Assembly: GCF_032854445.1 (NCBI RefSeq)
Contig: NC_088299.1
Span: forward strand, 18,967,608 to 19,031,607
Direction of reading: 5' to 3'
Length of the DNA: 64,000 nt
Source of the DNA: Liolophura sinensis
Taxonomy: Eukaryota > Mollusca > Polyplacophora > Chitonida > Chitonidae
Below, piece by piece: positions 12,409-25,046 of the stretch. Made by a program: the position numbers and the translations under genes. A model generated the notes under the pieces. The model made no database searches. It was not told the origin of the DNA and saw nothing but the letters and a program-made list of their open reading frames with translations. Position 1 is the first letter of the stretch. The number at the start of each line of letters is the position of its first letter.

Positions 12409-15400
12409 CTAAATATAAACAGCTATCAAATGTGAGTTCAAGCAAAAGTACTTTTTCATCAAGGTAAGATACGTATCTTCAGGAATACGTATAGCAGTGA
12501 AACAGTATACCTTGGTTCCACAGATATATTTGTTCAACCCAGTCTCTTTAATGTTTATAAGCAAGGTAAAGTTACTTTAAGTCCTCCCCATTGTCTTTCT
12601 TCCCCCCTGTATGTGTACACACCAGGCTGGGATATCTCGCAAGCAGAAAATCCTGGAGTTCCACTGCCAAGACTCCAGAGGCATAAGCTTCCATACTATA
12701 TGCACAGAAAAACTGGCGTAATATTACTTCTATAAGCACTTGCAAAGGTTTCAGGCAGACTTTACGTCTGCACATATAGTGCAAGTACATTTAGAAAAGA
12801 CACAGTCATCCTTTAGGACTATAAAATGTATGCATGTATACCACACTTCTTACAGCGAATGCGCCGCTCTCTGCGCTCGCTTTGTATCGCTGTCTTCACT
12901 CGATAAGCCCCACGGAGACACGTAGGCTTGCTTTAGGTTTAGTCTAACCACTAATGTCCTAGCGCGAACCTGTTATCATCATTCATCAATAAGATTGTTT
13001 CACTTTGTCCGACAGAGACATGTCGGTAATGCTTTAGATAGTGAGAATATATGTGTATCAAGTAGAATACAAAAATGGTTGAGATAAAGTGTTTATGTTT
13101 TCTACTTCGGCCTACTTCCTCATCACGTTGCTCTCTCGGACCTTGACATTGCTAGTGGTGACAGTGATGTGTTGTTTAGATGCTTGGCCGGATTTACATG
13201 TAGGATCCAATACACATCACCGCAATTGCTTTCGAGGTACTTTCGTATTAGCTAGTGGCAAATCTCTCCTAAAATTATGACTGCCTCGTTTTCACAAACA
13301 GGTCAGCTATTTATGGATCAAGGATTATAAAGAAATCGCTCAGTGGCATGGCCTTACAGCGCACAGCTGTCAGTACCATCGTTATCAGATTCATCCACTC
13401 GCGACCTAACAGTTGTCCTTAACAAAGTCAGAAACTTAGACTTTAATTCCCTTCAACCCAAACAGGCGGATTGTTTGAAGGTGTTCATAGAATATTCCCT
13501 CGCAATTGTGCTCTGTCTAGAAATTTAAAACTTGGAATTTAGCTCCTGTTCCTAGAAAACATCTCAACCAGTGCAACAACGGCAAGTTAAGGAATGGAGG
13601 TAAGCAGTACTGGACCTTACCCTGTACCACAGCGAGGTAAATCGAACGAAGAGAGTGGCGCACGGTGAAAGGAGTTTGTGTATATACCGCTATTTTGGGA
13701 GGCATTAAGTGCTTTCTCGTTGTTCCTCCGAGAAGTGCTGCCTGTTAACAACTTTGAACTAGACTAAAACAGTGTTGTTCGGTGCCTTTAAATACTACAA
13801 AAGCCGAATCTACTAGAAGTACATGTGCTATTATAGTATATAAATTATTTATACGAAGTCTCATATATTTGTCTCATATATTTATACTCCCATAACCGCT
13901 TATAGTACCCATATCGTAAACTGTGACTTCACAATTGCTGCTTGTGCTCTGCAAAGCCAAAAATATTACAAATCGGCGTTTGACTTTTTCATTTGATTGG
14001 TGCTAAACGTCGTACTCAAGATTTCTTCACTTTAAAACAACGGTTAGGAAGTGCCAGTAGTAAACCACTGTTCTGTGCCAGGTAACTATAAAACCTCCTG
14101 ACGCATATAAGCTGCTGTCGAATTAGCGAAAGTTGGATTCGAACGTGCGACCTCACTGGTCAGACGTCAATCAGCTGTGGCGATACGAACGCTTCTAGAG
14201 AAGGCCTATGAACCAGAAAAGTTACACTAACAAACACTCACTTGGTATCTGGCACAAAAAAGGTGATTTTTTGTTGCAGGTGAGTTGTGACCACTGTCCA
14301 CTACTGGCTAATTTCGCACAATCCAAGCCGGGACTGTGTTTTCTCTTTTTCCAGTTTGACCATGTTACTGGTTCTCCCGTGGCCTGCCACGTATACTGGC
14401 TCGTGCTCCGTTTGTCCGCGCCAATTACGGCTTCTCCAACACCCTCTCTTGTAAAGCAAAATGATAAATAAGTTCTGCTGATGAAGTGAGGAATTGATTA
14501 CTTATTAGTAATAATAATGATAATAATTTCATTGGATTGAAACACAAACATAGCGCATGAGTACTTAGAAGATATCAGCACAGATGAAGAAATGCAGTCA
14601 GTGAAACGTGGTTAGCCCCGTGAGCCAAGGTTAGAACGTATATAGCCAAGTTTACAACTCAAGTCTATCCTAACCTTTAGGGTACACTTAATCCATACTT
14701 TGTACTGGTTTGAAAGATACAACTGCCACCCCCCATCTATTGAACTTTAACTTTTGAATGGAGAAATCAAGCTGACGTCCGTCATGTTTCATATTCGAAT
14801 ATCATGCAAGGTACGTGATTATTCCAAAACGTCCTTTTAGCGGAAATTTTCTTGGAGATTGTTCCCCCTTCAGATATATTGGTATCAATACTCTAGTTAT
14901 CGGATTTCGTTGTCAACAGTTTTTCAAACAGTTTTGCCGATGGCTAGAATTCAAAACACAACGGACTTTGGTTTCACTTAATCGATTCAAAAGTTTGAAG
15001 GGTTGGATTTGCTGTTAAAAGATGGTTTACTAATGCTAAATTTGTAAAGTCAACATTTCGGGCGATTTAGAGAATGAATGTATATCAGGTATAGGGAAGG
15101 GTTTAACAGTGACAGGTTTAAAATCTTGCAATGTTCTTAAAGTGTACCCTATAGCACATTAGGCCTCGGAGGCTCCTAGACCCTAGATTGCCACACGGAC
15201 AAACATAGGTGAGGAGGTGGGGGGGGGGGGGGATATAAGCTTAAAAGTGTATCATAGCACATCATCAGGCGAGGATCCAGTGGCCACCTTGGCCTCGAAA
15301 GCTCCACGACACTTGGCTGTTGTATAGACGAGGTACCCTGAGACGTGTGATATAAAAAGATCTAAAAAACTGACAAAAAAGTTAAAATATTGAAACTTGG

Positions 15401-17853
15401 TGCCCCATTATTTTCTCGAGACAACTTCTACTGATGTCGAGAAAATAATGAATTTTTATTACTTTCTTACTTATTTGTGATATCAAAGAGACTCTAGTTC
15501 TGCATTGTATGGTACACCCGGTAGCCAAAGTTGTGTATTTAGTCAGTCTAAGTTGTAGGTAAGTATTTATTTATTTATTGGATTGGTGTTTATTTAGTCG
15601 GTCGAAGTTGTAGGTAAGTATTTATATATTGGATTGGAGTTTATTTAGTCGGTCAAAGTTGTAGGTAAGTATTTATTTATTTATTGGATTGGTGTTTATT
15701 TAGTCGGTCGAAGTTGTAGGTAAGTATTTATTTATTTATTGGATTGGTGTTTATTTAGTCAGTCGAAGTTGTAGGTAAGTATTTATTTATTTATTTGATT
15801 GGTGTTTTAGGCTGTACTCAAGAACATTTCACTTATACGACGGCAGCCATCATTATGGTGGGAGGAAACCATCCGCAGGTTGTTGCCAGACCTTCCCACA
15901 TACGGCCAGAGATGTTGATAAGCGAGATTCATGTAGGTAATTAGTCTGATTGATTAAGAATTAGTGAATTTTATCTAGTCTCTACTGTTGTTCACTTTTA
16001 ATGGTTCAGTAAATGTGGAAGACCTGAAAGTTTACAACAATGTGCTACTATATATTTTCATTTCCTTTCGGATGAAATTTTCCCTAGCACGTAAAAAGTG
16101 TGTGGGAAGGTGGTGGTGGGGGGACATACTTGGGCCACCATCTCTTATTAAGCTCTAACGTTACTGTTCGGGTTGTAAGTTCAGTGAAGTTTTCTAAGTG
16201 AACTATAGATAGACAGCCGTCCGGAGCTCACATTTATCAAGCCTTACGACTCAAACAACACATGAAAATGTACTATAAAACGAAGAGTCTGGGTGAATGA
16301 AAAAAGAGCTGGCCAAGAAAAATATTTGATTTTTTTTTTCAATTTGAGGCATATTTTATTTTTCTTAAAATACCCACTATTTTATGTATTTTTTCCGTCA
16401 GTGGTAATAAATATTCTGAAATGACGTCTTCGATGTGCTTACTGGGCAAGCGCTAACAGTTTATCGCTAACAATTCGAGTTCTCCCCTCAACAAGGTGTT
16501 TTCTTCTTGATTTCCGGACTGACTGCTTGAGCCTTAGGAAAACCTTAGATTAAAGCCATGTTTACGCCCTCAAGAAGAAATCCGATAAGCCTTTTTGACT
16601 TTTATATGTTAATTCACATATAAATAAAAATCGGACGTTTCATGTGTCCTTTGAGTCATAAATTACGCTGGCTTAAAACGCCAAATTCACAACAGGAAAG
16701 AACTTTGGTTTGTACATTGTTTTACAGTAAAAATTATTGTTTAACTTTTTAGTTTAAATTGCTTAAATGTTCAGAGCAAAATATTTTAAATGTAGCTCTT
16801 TGAATTTTTGACTTACGATGTCTTATGGTGTTTGGTAGGTATGGGTCTAAGGCTCTACGCACATATGTAATAGAGCAATGTCCGGTTGGGCTGATCGAAC
16901 TGTTGAGTCTGTCATAGCCTCAGAGTAGTACATTGCATCGATAGTTAGTACTCACTGATTCAGAAGATTCGCTGCAGCTTCTTGTATCTGAAGGCTGGTC
17001 ACTGCCAGCAAATAACCACCATTTTCGGCACAAGCTGTTATGGCACCCGCATATTTCGGCGTCGAACTGAAATAAGCGATGCACAGACTGCCGTCTTCAG
17101 GGTGCTGGATTTGACGACTTGTGCAGCCTGCGTAAGGAAGTACATGAGTTCTCAGCTATGCCCAGGAGTTGATGTTGTCTTGTTTCTCATAACATGTACA
17201 ATATAACACCCATCTTGATAAGACTTTAATCACTCCACATATAAAAATAGTATTAAATCTGTTTAGACGGAGATAACAAACAGTATTGGTGGTGATATCG
17301 ATGTTTCCTTTATACAATTATCCATCTGTTCCTCAAAGATACCCTAATCGATTGTGTGCACTTTTCGATGTTCAGCAAGACGCTGTGGGTTTTAAAAGCG
17401 TGTGTTACCCATTTGTTCTCATTTCAAATGTTACAATTCTCTGTTAACTGGTTTTTACAGGTTTTAACACGATCTAACCACGATACAGTGGTCTGGAAAT
17501 ACTGCCAATGTGGAGTTAAACCCCAATCATTTATTTATTCTTTCATACGCATCATGTTTTAACATTCACCCTTTGATATTTAATATGGTAATTGCGTTCA
17601 ACCTTGCAAATGCCTTTGCTCATCGTTTACCGATACACCATATTGTTCGAATCAACCAGCATCACATTCTGTCTATTCTTTTTCACCACATTTTGAAGTG
17701 ACTATACACATGGCCGGCGTTATCATTCTTTACAAATACTAAATTCTGAGCGTATGATTCTGTAGAAATCCGCCACATACCTTCTACATCAGTGGTCAGG
17801 GCCACCCCGATGAAAAACACCATTTGTATGCCACTGCAATGGACTGTGCTCAT
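10610..17853 (-). CDS. C-type-lectin-like single-pass membrane protein with 16-residue repeat stalk (4 exons)
   Basis: Exons 17853-17781, 17127-16956, 14447-14242 and 12408-10610 join in phase into 749 residues with no internal stop. Residues 1-25 form a signal peptide (core MVFFIGVALTT). Residues 26-150 form a CTLD: CIAYFS, CAENGGYLLAVTS, IGAD, GEPVTWSNW, C-(10)-GQWSQLTC and FLCQIP. Residues 283-618 are 21 tandem copies of a 16-residue Thr/Glu/Asn-rich unit. A hydrophobic segment lies at about 706-729 (SVAIIILISVMVVIIII), followed by a short basic tail. Inferred topology: lectin-like head outside, O-glycosylatable stalk, one membrane pass. The EPN/QPD and WND calcium and sugar motifs of classical lectins are absent, so sugar binding is doubtful. 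A broken tandem paralogue lies upstream. An earlier in-frame ATG at 17919 is possible but gives a poorer signal peptide. Confidence 0.88.
11006..12013 (-). repeat. 21 x 48-bp coding repeat (16-residue units)
   Basis: The typical unit reads EELGVTTVIQNTVSAS, KELGVIPVFQNTVSAS or KGLGATTFLGTTASAP. Units alternate in a higher-order pattern of about four. A four-unit block of the types EELGVTT, KELGVIP, xGLGATT and xELGVxxLIEN occurs twice back to back, then appears in shortened form. Ser/Thr at about a third of positions suggests a mucin-like stalk. Confidence 0.92.
13988..14195 (-). mobile_element. SINE copy, strongly diverged, in CTLD intron 3
   Basis: Recognised from ttgattggtgctaaacgtcg, tactcaagatttcttcactt and the head-like end gattcgaacgtgcgacctca. 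Confidence 0.55.
14242..14447 (-). CDS. CTLD gene, exon 3 (C-terminal half of the lectin fold)
   Basis: This 206-bp exon lies between ctttacaag and gtgagt. It encodes EGVGEAVIGADKRSTSQYTW, QATGEPVTWSNW, LDCAKLASSGQWSQLTC and SPFLCQIP. The last two cysteine motifs close the domain. Confidence 0.9.
15541..15790. repeat. 55-bp tandem repeat x 5 made from a SINE tail
   Basis: Each unit is a SINE tail end (aagtatttatttatttattg, gattggtgttt) plus atttagtcggtcgaagttgtaggt split over the unit. The array runs into a genuine SINE copy at 15778. Confidence 0.9.
15778..15912 (-). mobile_element. SINE copy, head missing, in CTLD intron 2
   Basis: Matches the tail and body (gattggtgttttaggctgta, cattatggtgggaggaaacc, atccgcaggttgttgcc) with an internal deletion. 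Its tail is the seed of the adjoining 55-bp array. Confidence 0.85.
16956..17127 (-). CDS. CTLD gene, exon 2 (N-terminal half of the lectin fold)
   Basis: This 172-bp exon lies between ccttacgcag and gtgagt. It encodes CTSRQIQHPEDGSLCIAYFS and later ACAENGGYLLAVTSLQIQEA. The aromatic/Cys/GG-L pattern is that of the first half of a CTLD. Confidence 0.9.
17781..17853 (-). CDS. CTLD gene, exon 1 (signal peptide)
   Basis: This 73-bp coding part runs from an ATG to the donor gtatgt. It encodes 24 residues with the hydrophobic core MVFFIGVALTT and ends in TTDVE plus one base of a Gly codon completed by the next exon. The paralogue's matching exon is also exactly 73 bp, which supports this start. 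Confidence 0.8.
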
Positions 17854-18712
17854 TCTTAGACTGTAGACAAAACACTTGCAGCTGAGATGGTATTTCAGAT
17901 GAATCACCAACTGGGCCAATGGATTCCAAAACGTTCACGTGTAGAAATCCAGGTACTGAACCGATTCCTGGAAAACACTGGCAATTTCTACGTCTCAAGG
18001 TATTTCGTGTCAACTATACCCCAAGATCAGAGTTCCCCGGTTAATCGGCCGCCAGTCCTACAGGTTGTTTAATCCCGCAGTTACGTGTAGTTCTTACAGA
18101 ATAGCAGTAGACTCCAAAACTGCTTTGTTTTACCATGTTTCGACAAGCCCTTTCCCCAGGATGTGCCATAAATGAGCATGGAAAAGGTTTTTTTCGCAGT
18201 AGAAGAGAAATCGACGTTTGTGGGTAAGGGTGGAGTAGAAGAGAATGCCAGTTCCATGCTTGATCCAGTATTGATGTTATAATAAGCAGGTTGTGATTAT
18301 AGGTTTCCATTTTGCGACCTTGGTTTATGTTCTTACAAACAATGCTTACAATAGACTAACAAGGATTAATAAAGACTTATATGTTCCTGATTAGTTTGTA
18401 ACAATTTGCTTCAATAAAATGACCTTTCCACTTTCAGATTATACCAGTTGATACTGCGGACACTTGTGGAGTTAGTGGGACTGATAATATATTTGGTGAA
18501 TATCCGAAGTAAAAGGAAATTTTCCCTTATGGAAGGTCAAGAGGATTCTATGTAAAAATGAAGTAGTACTTTGCCAATATTTATCTCACAAAAATAGACC
18601 TATTCATAAATATAACGATTGTGAAGCATGAAATTATAGAAAAATCACTGAACGATTCCAATGGTTCTTCTCCACCTCGAACTTAGAGAATCTAATCGTA
18701 GGCATGCAGCAT

Positions 18713-18882
18713 GTGGGTACAGGTGGCAGTGGGTACAGGTGGCAGTGGGTACAGATGACAGTGGGTACAGATGGCAGTGGGTACAGATGGCAGTGGGTAC
18801 AGGTGGCAGTGGGTACAGGTGGCAGTGGGTACAGATGGCAGTGGGTACAGATGGCAGTGGGTACAGGTGGTAGTGGCACCGA
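18713..18882. repeat. 16-bp tandem repeat x 10
   Basis: Unit gtgggtacagatggca or gtgggtacaggtggca, about 0.9 kb upstream of the CTLD gene start. Confidence 0.93.
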
Positions 18883-19741
18883 CAAAAAAAAAGAAAAAAA
18901 GGAATACTCAACTCATTAGCTGTAAAAGGACCCTGGGTGGATTAATGCTGTTGTTTGTCATGTGTGAAATGCATGACTGTGACCCCATCGAGGAATTCAG
19001 TAAATTGGAAAGCGATACACAGGTAAAATACGATTACTGATTGAGAATTACACCAGTATATATACATGTAATAGGCTACGCTTACTCCTTTCCTGAAATA
19101 TATATTTATTTATTTATTTAAAGGTTTAGTGCCTAGAATTTGCTGCTGGGTCTATTTATAAAGACTATAACCTGTTTAAACAGTACATTACAGGTAGGGC
19201 TTCTGAGAAGCGTAGTATTGATTTTAAGTCCTCTCACAACAATAGATCTACTGCCCTAGCCGATATCCAGCCGGCTGCTTGGTCCGGCTGAACGGTATGA
19301 TAGAGATCAGAGTTTGTCAACCCAAAGCTGACTGGGCTATGTAACCTCGGAATTCGTATCAAAACGACATTATTTTCGAGCTGGATTCTAGGTACACAGT
19401 AGAAAGTATACCGCCGTATCAATCTGAACCCGCAGTGGACGAATGATTTTTGACGCTGACAACCATGCATACAATGGTAGTTAGATGCATATGCCCTAGT
19501 CTATACGCCATTGTTCTTTGACAGCTTATTGACGATTTTCTCTAAGAGTGCATGGGTTTTTTTCAAGTGATCTTTAACGCAGGTAAAGCTGTGCAAACTA
19601 CTTCCTCTGCGCCGCAAACCACTTAATGTCATCAAAGCCCCACAAACAACAATTGGGGGTGAATTTAGAAATTCGCTGCTCGATCCAAGCTACTGATCTT
19701 ACAAAGATAGCACGAGCTGCTATACCCACTCACCTAGTAAG

Positions 19742-19863
19742 ATTTTTTTTTTTTTTTGATTGTTGTTTTACGCCGTACTCAAGAATATTTCACTTATACG
19801 ACGGCGGTCAGCATTATGGTGGGTGGAAACCGTGCAGAACCCGGGGGAAACCCACGACCACAC
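19742..19863 (-). mobile_element. SINE fragment
   Basis: A T-run, then gttttacgccgtactcaaga, cattatggtgggtggaaacc and cccgggggaaacccacgacc. Confidence 0.85.
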
Positions 19864-22374
19864 CTAGTAAGAGGACATGTCTTCACTTCATACAGGGTTA
19901 CATCAATTTCAGCTCTTTTCCAACAGTGTTTTTGAGCTACTTGAGTGCTTTACTGTGAAGTGTGGTGTATATACACGGGGAAACAAAGGCGACACGTTTT
20001 CACCTTCACTCATGACATAAAGATCACTGGATTCTACAGAATATGGAGACTGAAGATTTTTGGTTTCCAAAGCAAGCATGAAAACGATGGAAGCCAGTAA
20101 TATTCATCTTGTTATCTCGACCATTTCCAAGTTCCGTGCTTCTAACGGCGCGTGCGGTAACGGTGGAAACATGGAGCGTGGTCATAACAACTTTACGCGT
20201 GAACATGCCACATAAATGTCGCACACACACCAGTAAAACCAGCTAATGTACAACATCGCCAATATGTGTCGTTTGCGTGGATTTTCTCTCATGCTCGAGA
20301 GAGTTTCACACTTCTACTTTCATCACGCGTGGGTGTGTTTCTTTTTGAACTGTCGGACACAAAGACAAACGAGTTAACAGCTGGTTAAACCGTGTTCTCG
20401 GAATTTCCAAGATTCGCCTGATTGAAGAGTTTGAGTTATATTGCTCACAGCGTATGTGCAGTCCCCTCTGCTCGTTTTTCATCTCTACCACTACCATTAA
20501 TTTTCTTTTACAGAAATCCGGAACAACGCCAAGGTTGTCGGGATCAAGTTGATGAGACAGGAAGTGATGTCAGAAAAAATACTCTGATATTCTATTAATA
20601 TTTAACTTCCACGGGACACATAATTGCTGAAGAATGTTGAACATAGCGCCAGAGAGGATATTAGTGTTGAGGCTAGGCCTAAGCAAGCTGACGTGTGTCG
20701 TAGAATTTTACGATAGTGGGGTTAGTGATGAAAAACCGGGGTAGACAGCAGTACGTGCTGTGTAACGTCCATGTGTCTTCTAAACTAGCTCACGCATGTC
20801 TCTTGGCACCGAAAGATCAAGGTTGACTAATAATACATCGTTTCAGTGCTGTAAAGTTTACACATGCGCAATTCTTGCACTTGGGTCGTACTGTGCTCGG
20901 GCACTAATTGGATAATTGCCACATAGACCATAGTTTTACACTTTATATATCTGCATTGTTAATTTGTGGTTGGTTAAAATATATAAGAATTTTGTTTTTT
21001 GAATAGAAATAAAAGCGCTTTACCCAACAACCCCTGGAGGTTACCAAGTTGACAAAATGTCACATGTCAGCTAGGAGTTATTCTTAGAGATATTGTTATT
21101 TTGGACTGAAGTCGACAAATTTTCTACATGTACAGTAAGGAAAATCAATACGATCATCTAAAGCGAGTCAGAGCGGTTTATGCGCTGTGAAGAGTTTACC
21201 GGAAGGGCGCAGGCAGCCCTTTGGAACAATATAATACGACCAACTAGTCGCTGTATTAGGTGAGGATCAATTGCTTTCCGATGACCGAACAATGGCTGGA
21301 TTTGAAACCTTGTCGCCATTGTCCCAGACGTGCAGTTTTCTCTATCTACGTACCCGCCCAACAGAACAACTCACTCCTCGTCTACATTCCACGGTACAGC
21401 TAAAATACATCAGTCTCCGGGGATTGATTAAAATGACACTTTTCGGGCATGGATTAATCGGTCAGCGGTTATACAGATGTATGTTCAAAACATGTTGTGG
21501 GATTACATTAGGGTATGGAAAATGGTGTTTGAATAATCTGTAAGCCTGGTTTCGGCGGCAAGAACTCATTGTCGCAGGGGACGTCATAATCATTAAAAAT
21601 CAAGTGCCATGTTGACATGAAGAGTAGTTTGTTTTACAATAGCTGCACCGGCATAAGGTAAGAACAAACTCCGAGTAGTGGGCCTAACACAGCCTACACT
21701 ACTTGTCAACGAATAGACCTTTGGGTTTTTTTCTTAATAACAGAATTTCCCAACATCCATGCAACTCTTAATTCACACTGCCGTGAGATCATAAATTAGA
21801 AGAGATAAAAATAAAATGTCAAATATAGAAGTGTCAGAAACCGGGTATAGATTAAAGTCGAGAGCAGTTTAGGTAACCTTCGTCGCCATTCGTCAAAACG
21901 TATTGAACTCCGCCCAGTATCCATCATGCCACTCGTTTTGAAATAATCATAACGTCACCCGAAAGCAATGAGTTCTTGCTGTCGAAACCGAGCTCGTGCT
22001 GTTCAACATTATGAATTAGAAAAAATATCTTAATTTTATTTTCTGTACAAGAATATGGACTTTCAAAATATCCATGTGTAGAGCTTGTGTAGTTACGTGT
22101 CACTGACTTAAGGCAACTTTGGTAGCGAGTAAGACTGATTTTATAGGCGAATGGCCAAAAGAAATAGGATATAGCATATACACGAGTGCACGACTCAGAG
22201 ACTGGCTTCATTCATTCGCGAAGACCATTATTTACGTCTTTCCAACATCATTGAAAACTGTTCGCTGTTTCCATTTGAATGAATCCGTCTTAATTTCGCA
22301 CTTCATATACATTCCTAGTTCTTTGGTGGTTTGTGTTCAAAATTGTTTTGGGAATTGACATTGAGATTATTGAC

Positions 22375-22535
22375 TATCCGTTGAACGTCTGTTTTGGTTG
22401 ACGGTTGCATGGTACACGAATGTCTATTTTGGTTGACGGCTGCATGGTACACGAATGTCTGTGTTGGTTGAAGGCTGCATGGTACACGAATGTCTGTTTT
22501 GGTTGACGGGCTGCATGGTACATGAATGTCTGTTT
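22375..22535. repeat. 35-bp tandem repeat x 4
   Basis: Each unit contains ttttggttgacggctgcatg followed by gtacacgaatgtctg. Confidence 0.92.
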
Positions 22536-23179
22536 TGTCGCCTAAAACCACCTTATGGAAATAAATACGATACAAGATACCAGATAACAACGGAGTGGCG
22601 TCCCAATTGTTGTTTTAAGTGAAAATAGAAATTCAGGAAAAAGTGTCTTGTGGGATTCAGTAATTTCCTTTTATTCCAGTGAATTTGTAAAATATTTTAA
22701 CAGCTTCGTAGGCCTACGTATAGGGATTATGTAACGTTTGTTAAATCTAAAGGCGCAAAATTGAATGTTTTTCAACGAATTCCACAAATAATATTCATAT
22801 GTGAATAAATATGTGAATGTATGGTGGAGCACCCACTGGTATATCGGTACCCAAACCAATATTCTCATTTTTTGTCTTGTGTAGAACACAGATTCTGACG
22901 TGTCGTGTACAGTTTTTTAAAAATTTTCCAGTCTTAGCGTAGGTATGCACAGCATACAGTCGCGAAGTGGGAGATAGCTGTAATCCGCAGGCAATCGCAG
23001 ATGTACTTCCTGCTAAGGCAAGTGACAAGACGTGCCAACCAATCTCCACTACGATTACACCGGTCACATGGGATTGCACTGGTAAAAGTTCTGTAACTAT
23101 GGGACGCGGCATTTTCATTACGGATCTTGTGCAACAAAAAGGAAACATCACAAAAAGCCTCCATTGAGGAGGCAGGAAA

Positions 23180-23290
23180 CAGTGTGATAGACTACAGCAT
23201 AGAGGGTAAGACCAGAACAGCGGCGACAGTGTCATAGACGTACACCATGGAGGGTAAGACCAGAACAGCGGCAACAGTGTGATAACTGGC
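23180..23290. repeat. Two copies of a 47-bp direct repeat
   Basis: Both copies share gagggtaagaccagaacagc followed by ggc(g/a)acagtgt. Confidence 0.8.
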
Positions 23291-24182
23291 AAATATAAGC
23301 GTCAAGTCCGACATTCATATACCATTCGTAGTCCGTAAAGGGCGTTCCAAGTCGATAATCGCAAGATCCATTTCCAAAAACAGCGTTTAACACTAACTCC
23401 CAAAGACAAAGGTATGTAAGAAATTATACAAATGAGAAATAAAGCCGGTAACACACAAGAGAGAAGCGGTCATCAGTTTTCAATGATGCCGGGCAGACAA
23501 TGAATATTCCAGGCATGAATTCGATATAAGTTCAAATTCGTATTCCTTGAATGAGTTCCATGTCAAATAACAATTAAACAAGTATCTCAGTTGCTCACAC
23601 GTAACCGGTGAAATACAGCCTCTTATCAATTTATCTCATTCAGCGTTTTATTCTAACTGTTCATGTAAATGCATGTATAGTAGCAATTTACACGCTCTCT
23701 AGCACCATGGCTTAAGAAGAATTAGGTACAAAAGATGCAGTGATGCGAATTGCAGTTTATTAGATGTCACAGGTCTAGAATCACTCAAATTGCTGTGTGG
23801 TCATCACATTTAACATACAGTTTCATTAAAAAATGCAAGACTGAGTCAAAAGAGACATTCATATACCAGCCGTCAGTCAAGGACGTCAACCAAGGATGTC
23901 CAAAGGCAATAATCGCAAGGTTAATTTCCAAAACGACACCAAAACTGCTGTTTGAAAGACGCAAGGTATACTTTTGGGGAATGAGTGAAATCAGTATTGA
24001 AATCGTGTACCGTGCTAGTTTATAAGTTGTCGATAATGATATATGTTTATCAGTTGCCCTTTGATTGCAGCTTTTCATACATTCAACGTGACGATCTAAC
24101 TCAACACGATGAATATACATCCCCTAGCCCAGGGTTAAGCGTGATAAGCCAAAATCATGAAGCAGAGATTCTGGACGCTCTG

Positions 24183-24660
24183 TCAATATTTACTTGCAAG
24201 AGGATTATACTCATTGTAAAACTTAAGAAACTTAGAGTGAAGGCGTTTGATGGAATAACCTGGACACGCTAGTTTTTGCAGTAACAACTTGTAGCGTTGA
24301 TTGAAATCATCACACAACACGCATGATCTAACAAATGCTACAAGGCGAGATATATACATGCCATATGCAGGGCCCATCGGTATACTGCTGTCGAAATAAT
24401 TGTAATTTGCAATGTCAAAATTGAAAACTATCCTTCTTGTCGTACAGTCTGTGAGAGAGGTAGCCCTTTTGATCATTGTACAAGTATAGGTCCAGATAAG
24501 ATGTACGATCTGAAGAGTTTGTGGTTTCTTTTAAATTCAGCGGATGTGGGTAAATGTCTTTACAACCTTTGCCACATATGGATCGTTTAAAGCTATCAGA
24601 TCATTGATGTAGCGTTTAGTCAGTGAGAAAGATCGGGCCTGGTGGACCTCGACACGGTAC
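24183..24660 (-). mobile_element. Decayed reverse-transcriptase-type retroelement fragment
   Basis: Minus-strand peptides in three successive frames keep the order of a known family of animal retroelement proteins: KRYINDLIALNDPYV, then NLKETTNSSDRTSYLDLYL and YDKKDSFQF, then FNFDIANYNYFDSSIPMGPA, YGMYISRLVAFVRSC and YSIKRLHSKFLKFYNEYNPL. These match the stretch after the RT catalytic box in proteins with the pattern R(Y/F)IDDL ... LYDKRDDF ... PAYGVYISQLVRYARAC. Two or more frameshifts and the missing N-terminal half show it is dead. Confidence 0.8.
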
Positions 24661-24778
24661 TTATACTGGTGGCGTCACATGGTATTGGCGTCGATGTCAC
24701 GTGATTGGTTGGTTCGTGAACACGTCGTATCAGTGCCATGAAACTAAGTGGCTATCCGGCGGAACATTCGAGACACAT

Positions 24779-25046
24779 TTGTTTATTTATTTATTTGATC
24801 TGTGTTTTACGCTGTACTAAAGAATATTTCCCTTGTACGGCTGTGGCCAGCATTTTGGCGGGAGGAAACCAAGCAAAGCCCGAGGAAGCCCATTACCATC
24901 CGCAGGCTGCTGTAAGGCCTTTCCATGTATGACTAGAAAGAAAGTCAGCATGAACTGGACCTGTAATCACAGTGACCACATTTGTGAAAGGTTTTTTGGT
25001 CATTGTGCCGAGCTGGAATGCTACAAGTTCCTCGGCCACGGAAGCC
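24779..25046 (-). mobile_element. SINE copy, near full length
   Basis: Tail, gttttacgctgtactaaaga, ggcgggaggaaaccaagc, atccgcaggctgctg, catgaactggacctgtaatc and the head end gttcctcggccacggaagcc. Confidence 0.82.

Larger units (their letters stand above)
17854..24182. other. Spacer between CTLD gene and pseudogene, upstream part
   Basis: Holds the presumed promoter of the CTLD gene, small tandem arrays and one SINE. Segments at 23580-23720 are similar to 38730-38850. No coding exon recognised. Confidence 0.5.

Noticed and set aside
12414-12445. N-terminal extension of the CTLD gene's last exon
   Set aside because: It would start at a non-ATG codon, and the acceptor at 12409 joins in phase to the CTLD exon.
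14208-14471. Plus-strand 87-residue open frame
   Set aside because: Antisense of CTLD exon 3, which has the correct domain motifs and splice phases.
22795-23292. Minus-strand 165-residue frame with Cys-rich shadow frames
   Set aside because: No recognisable domain, no convincing splice borders, and three overlapping frames are open.
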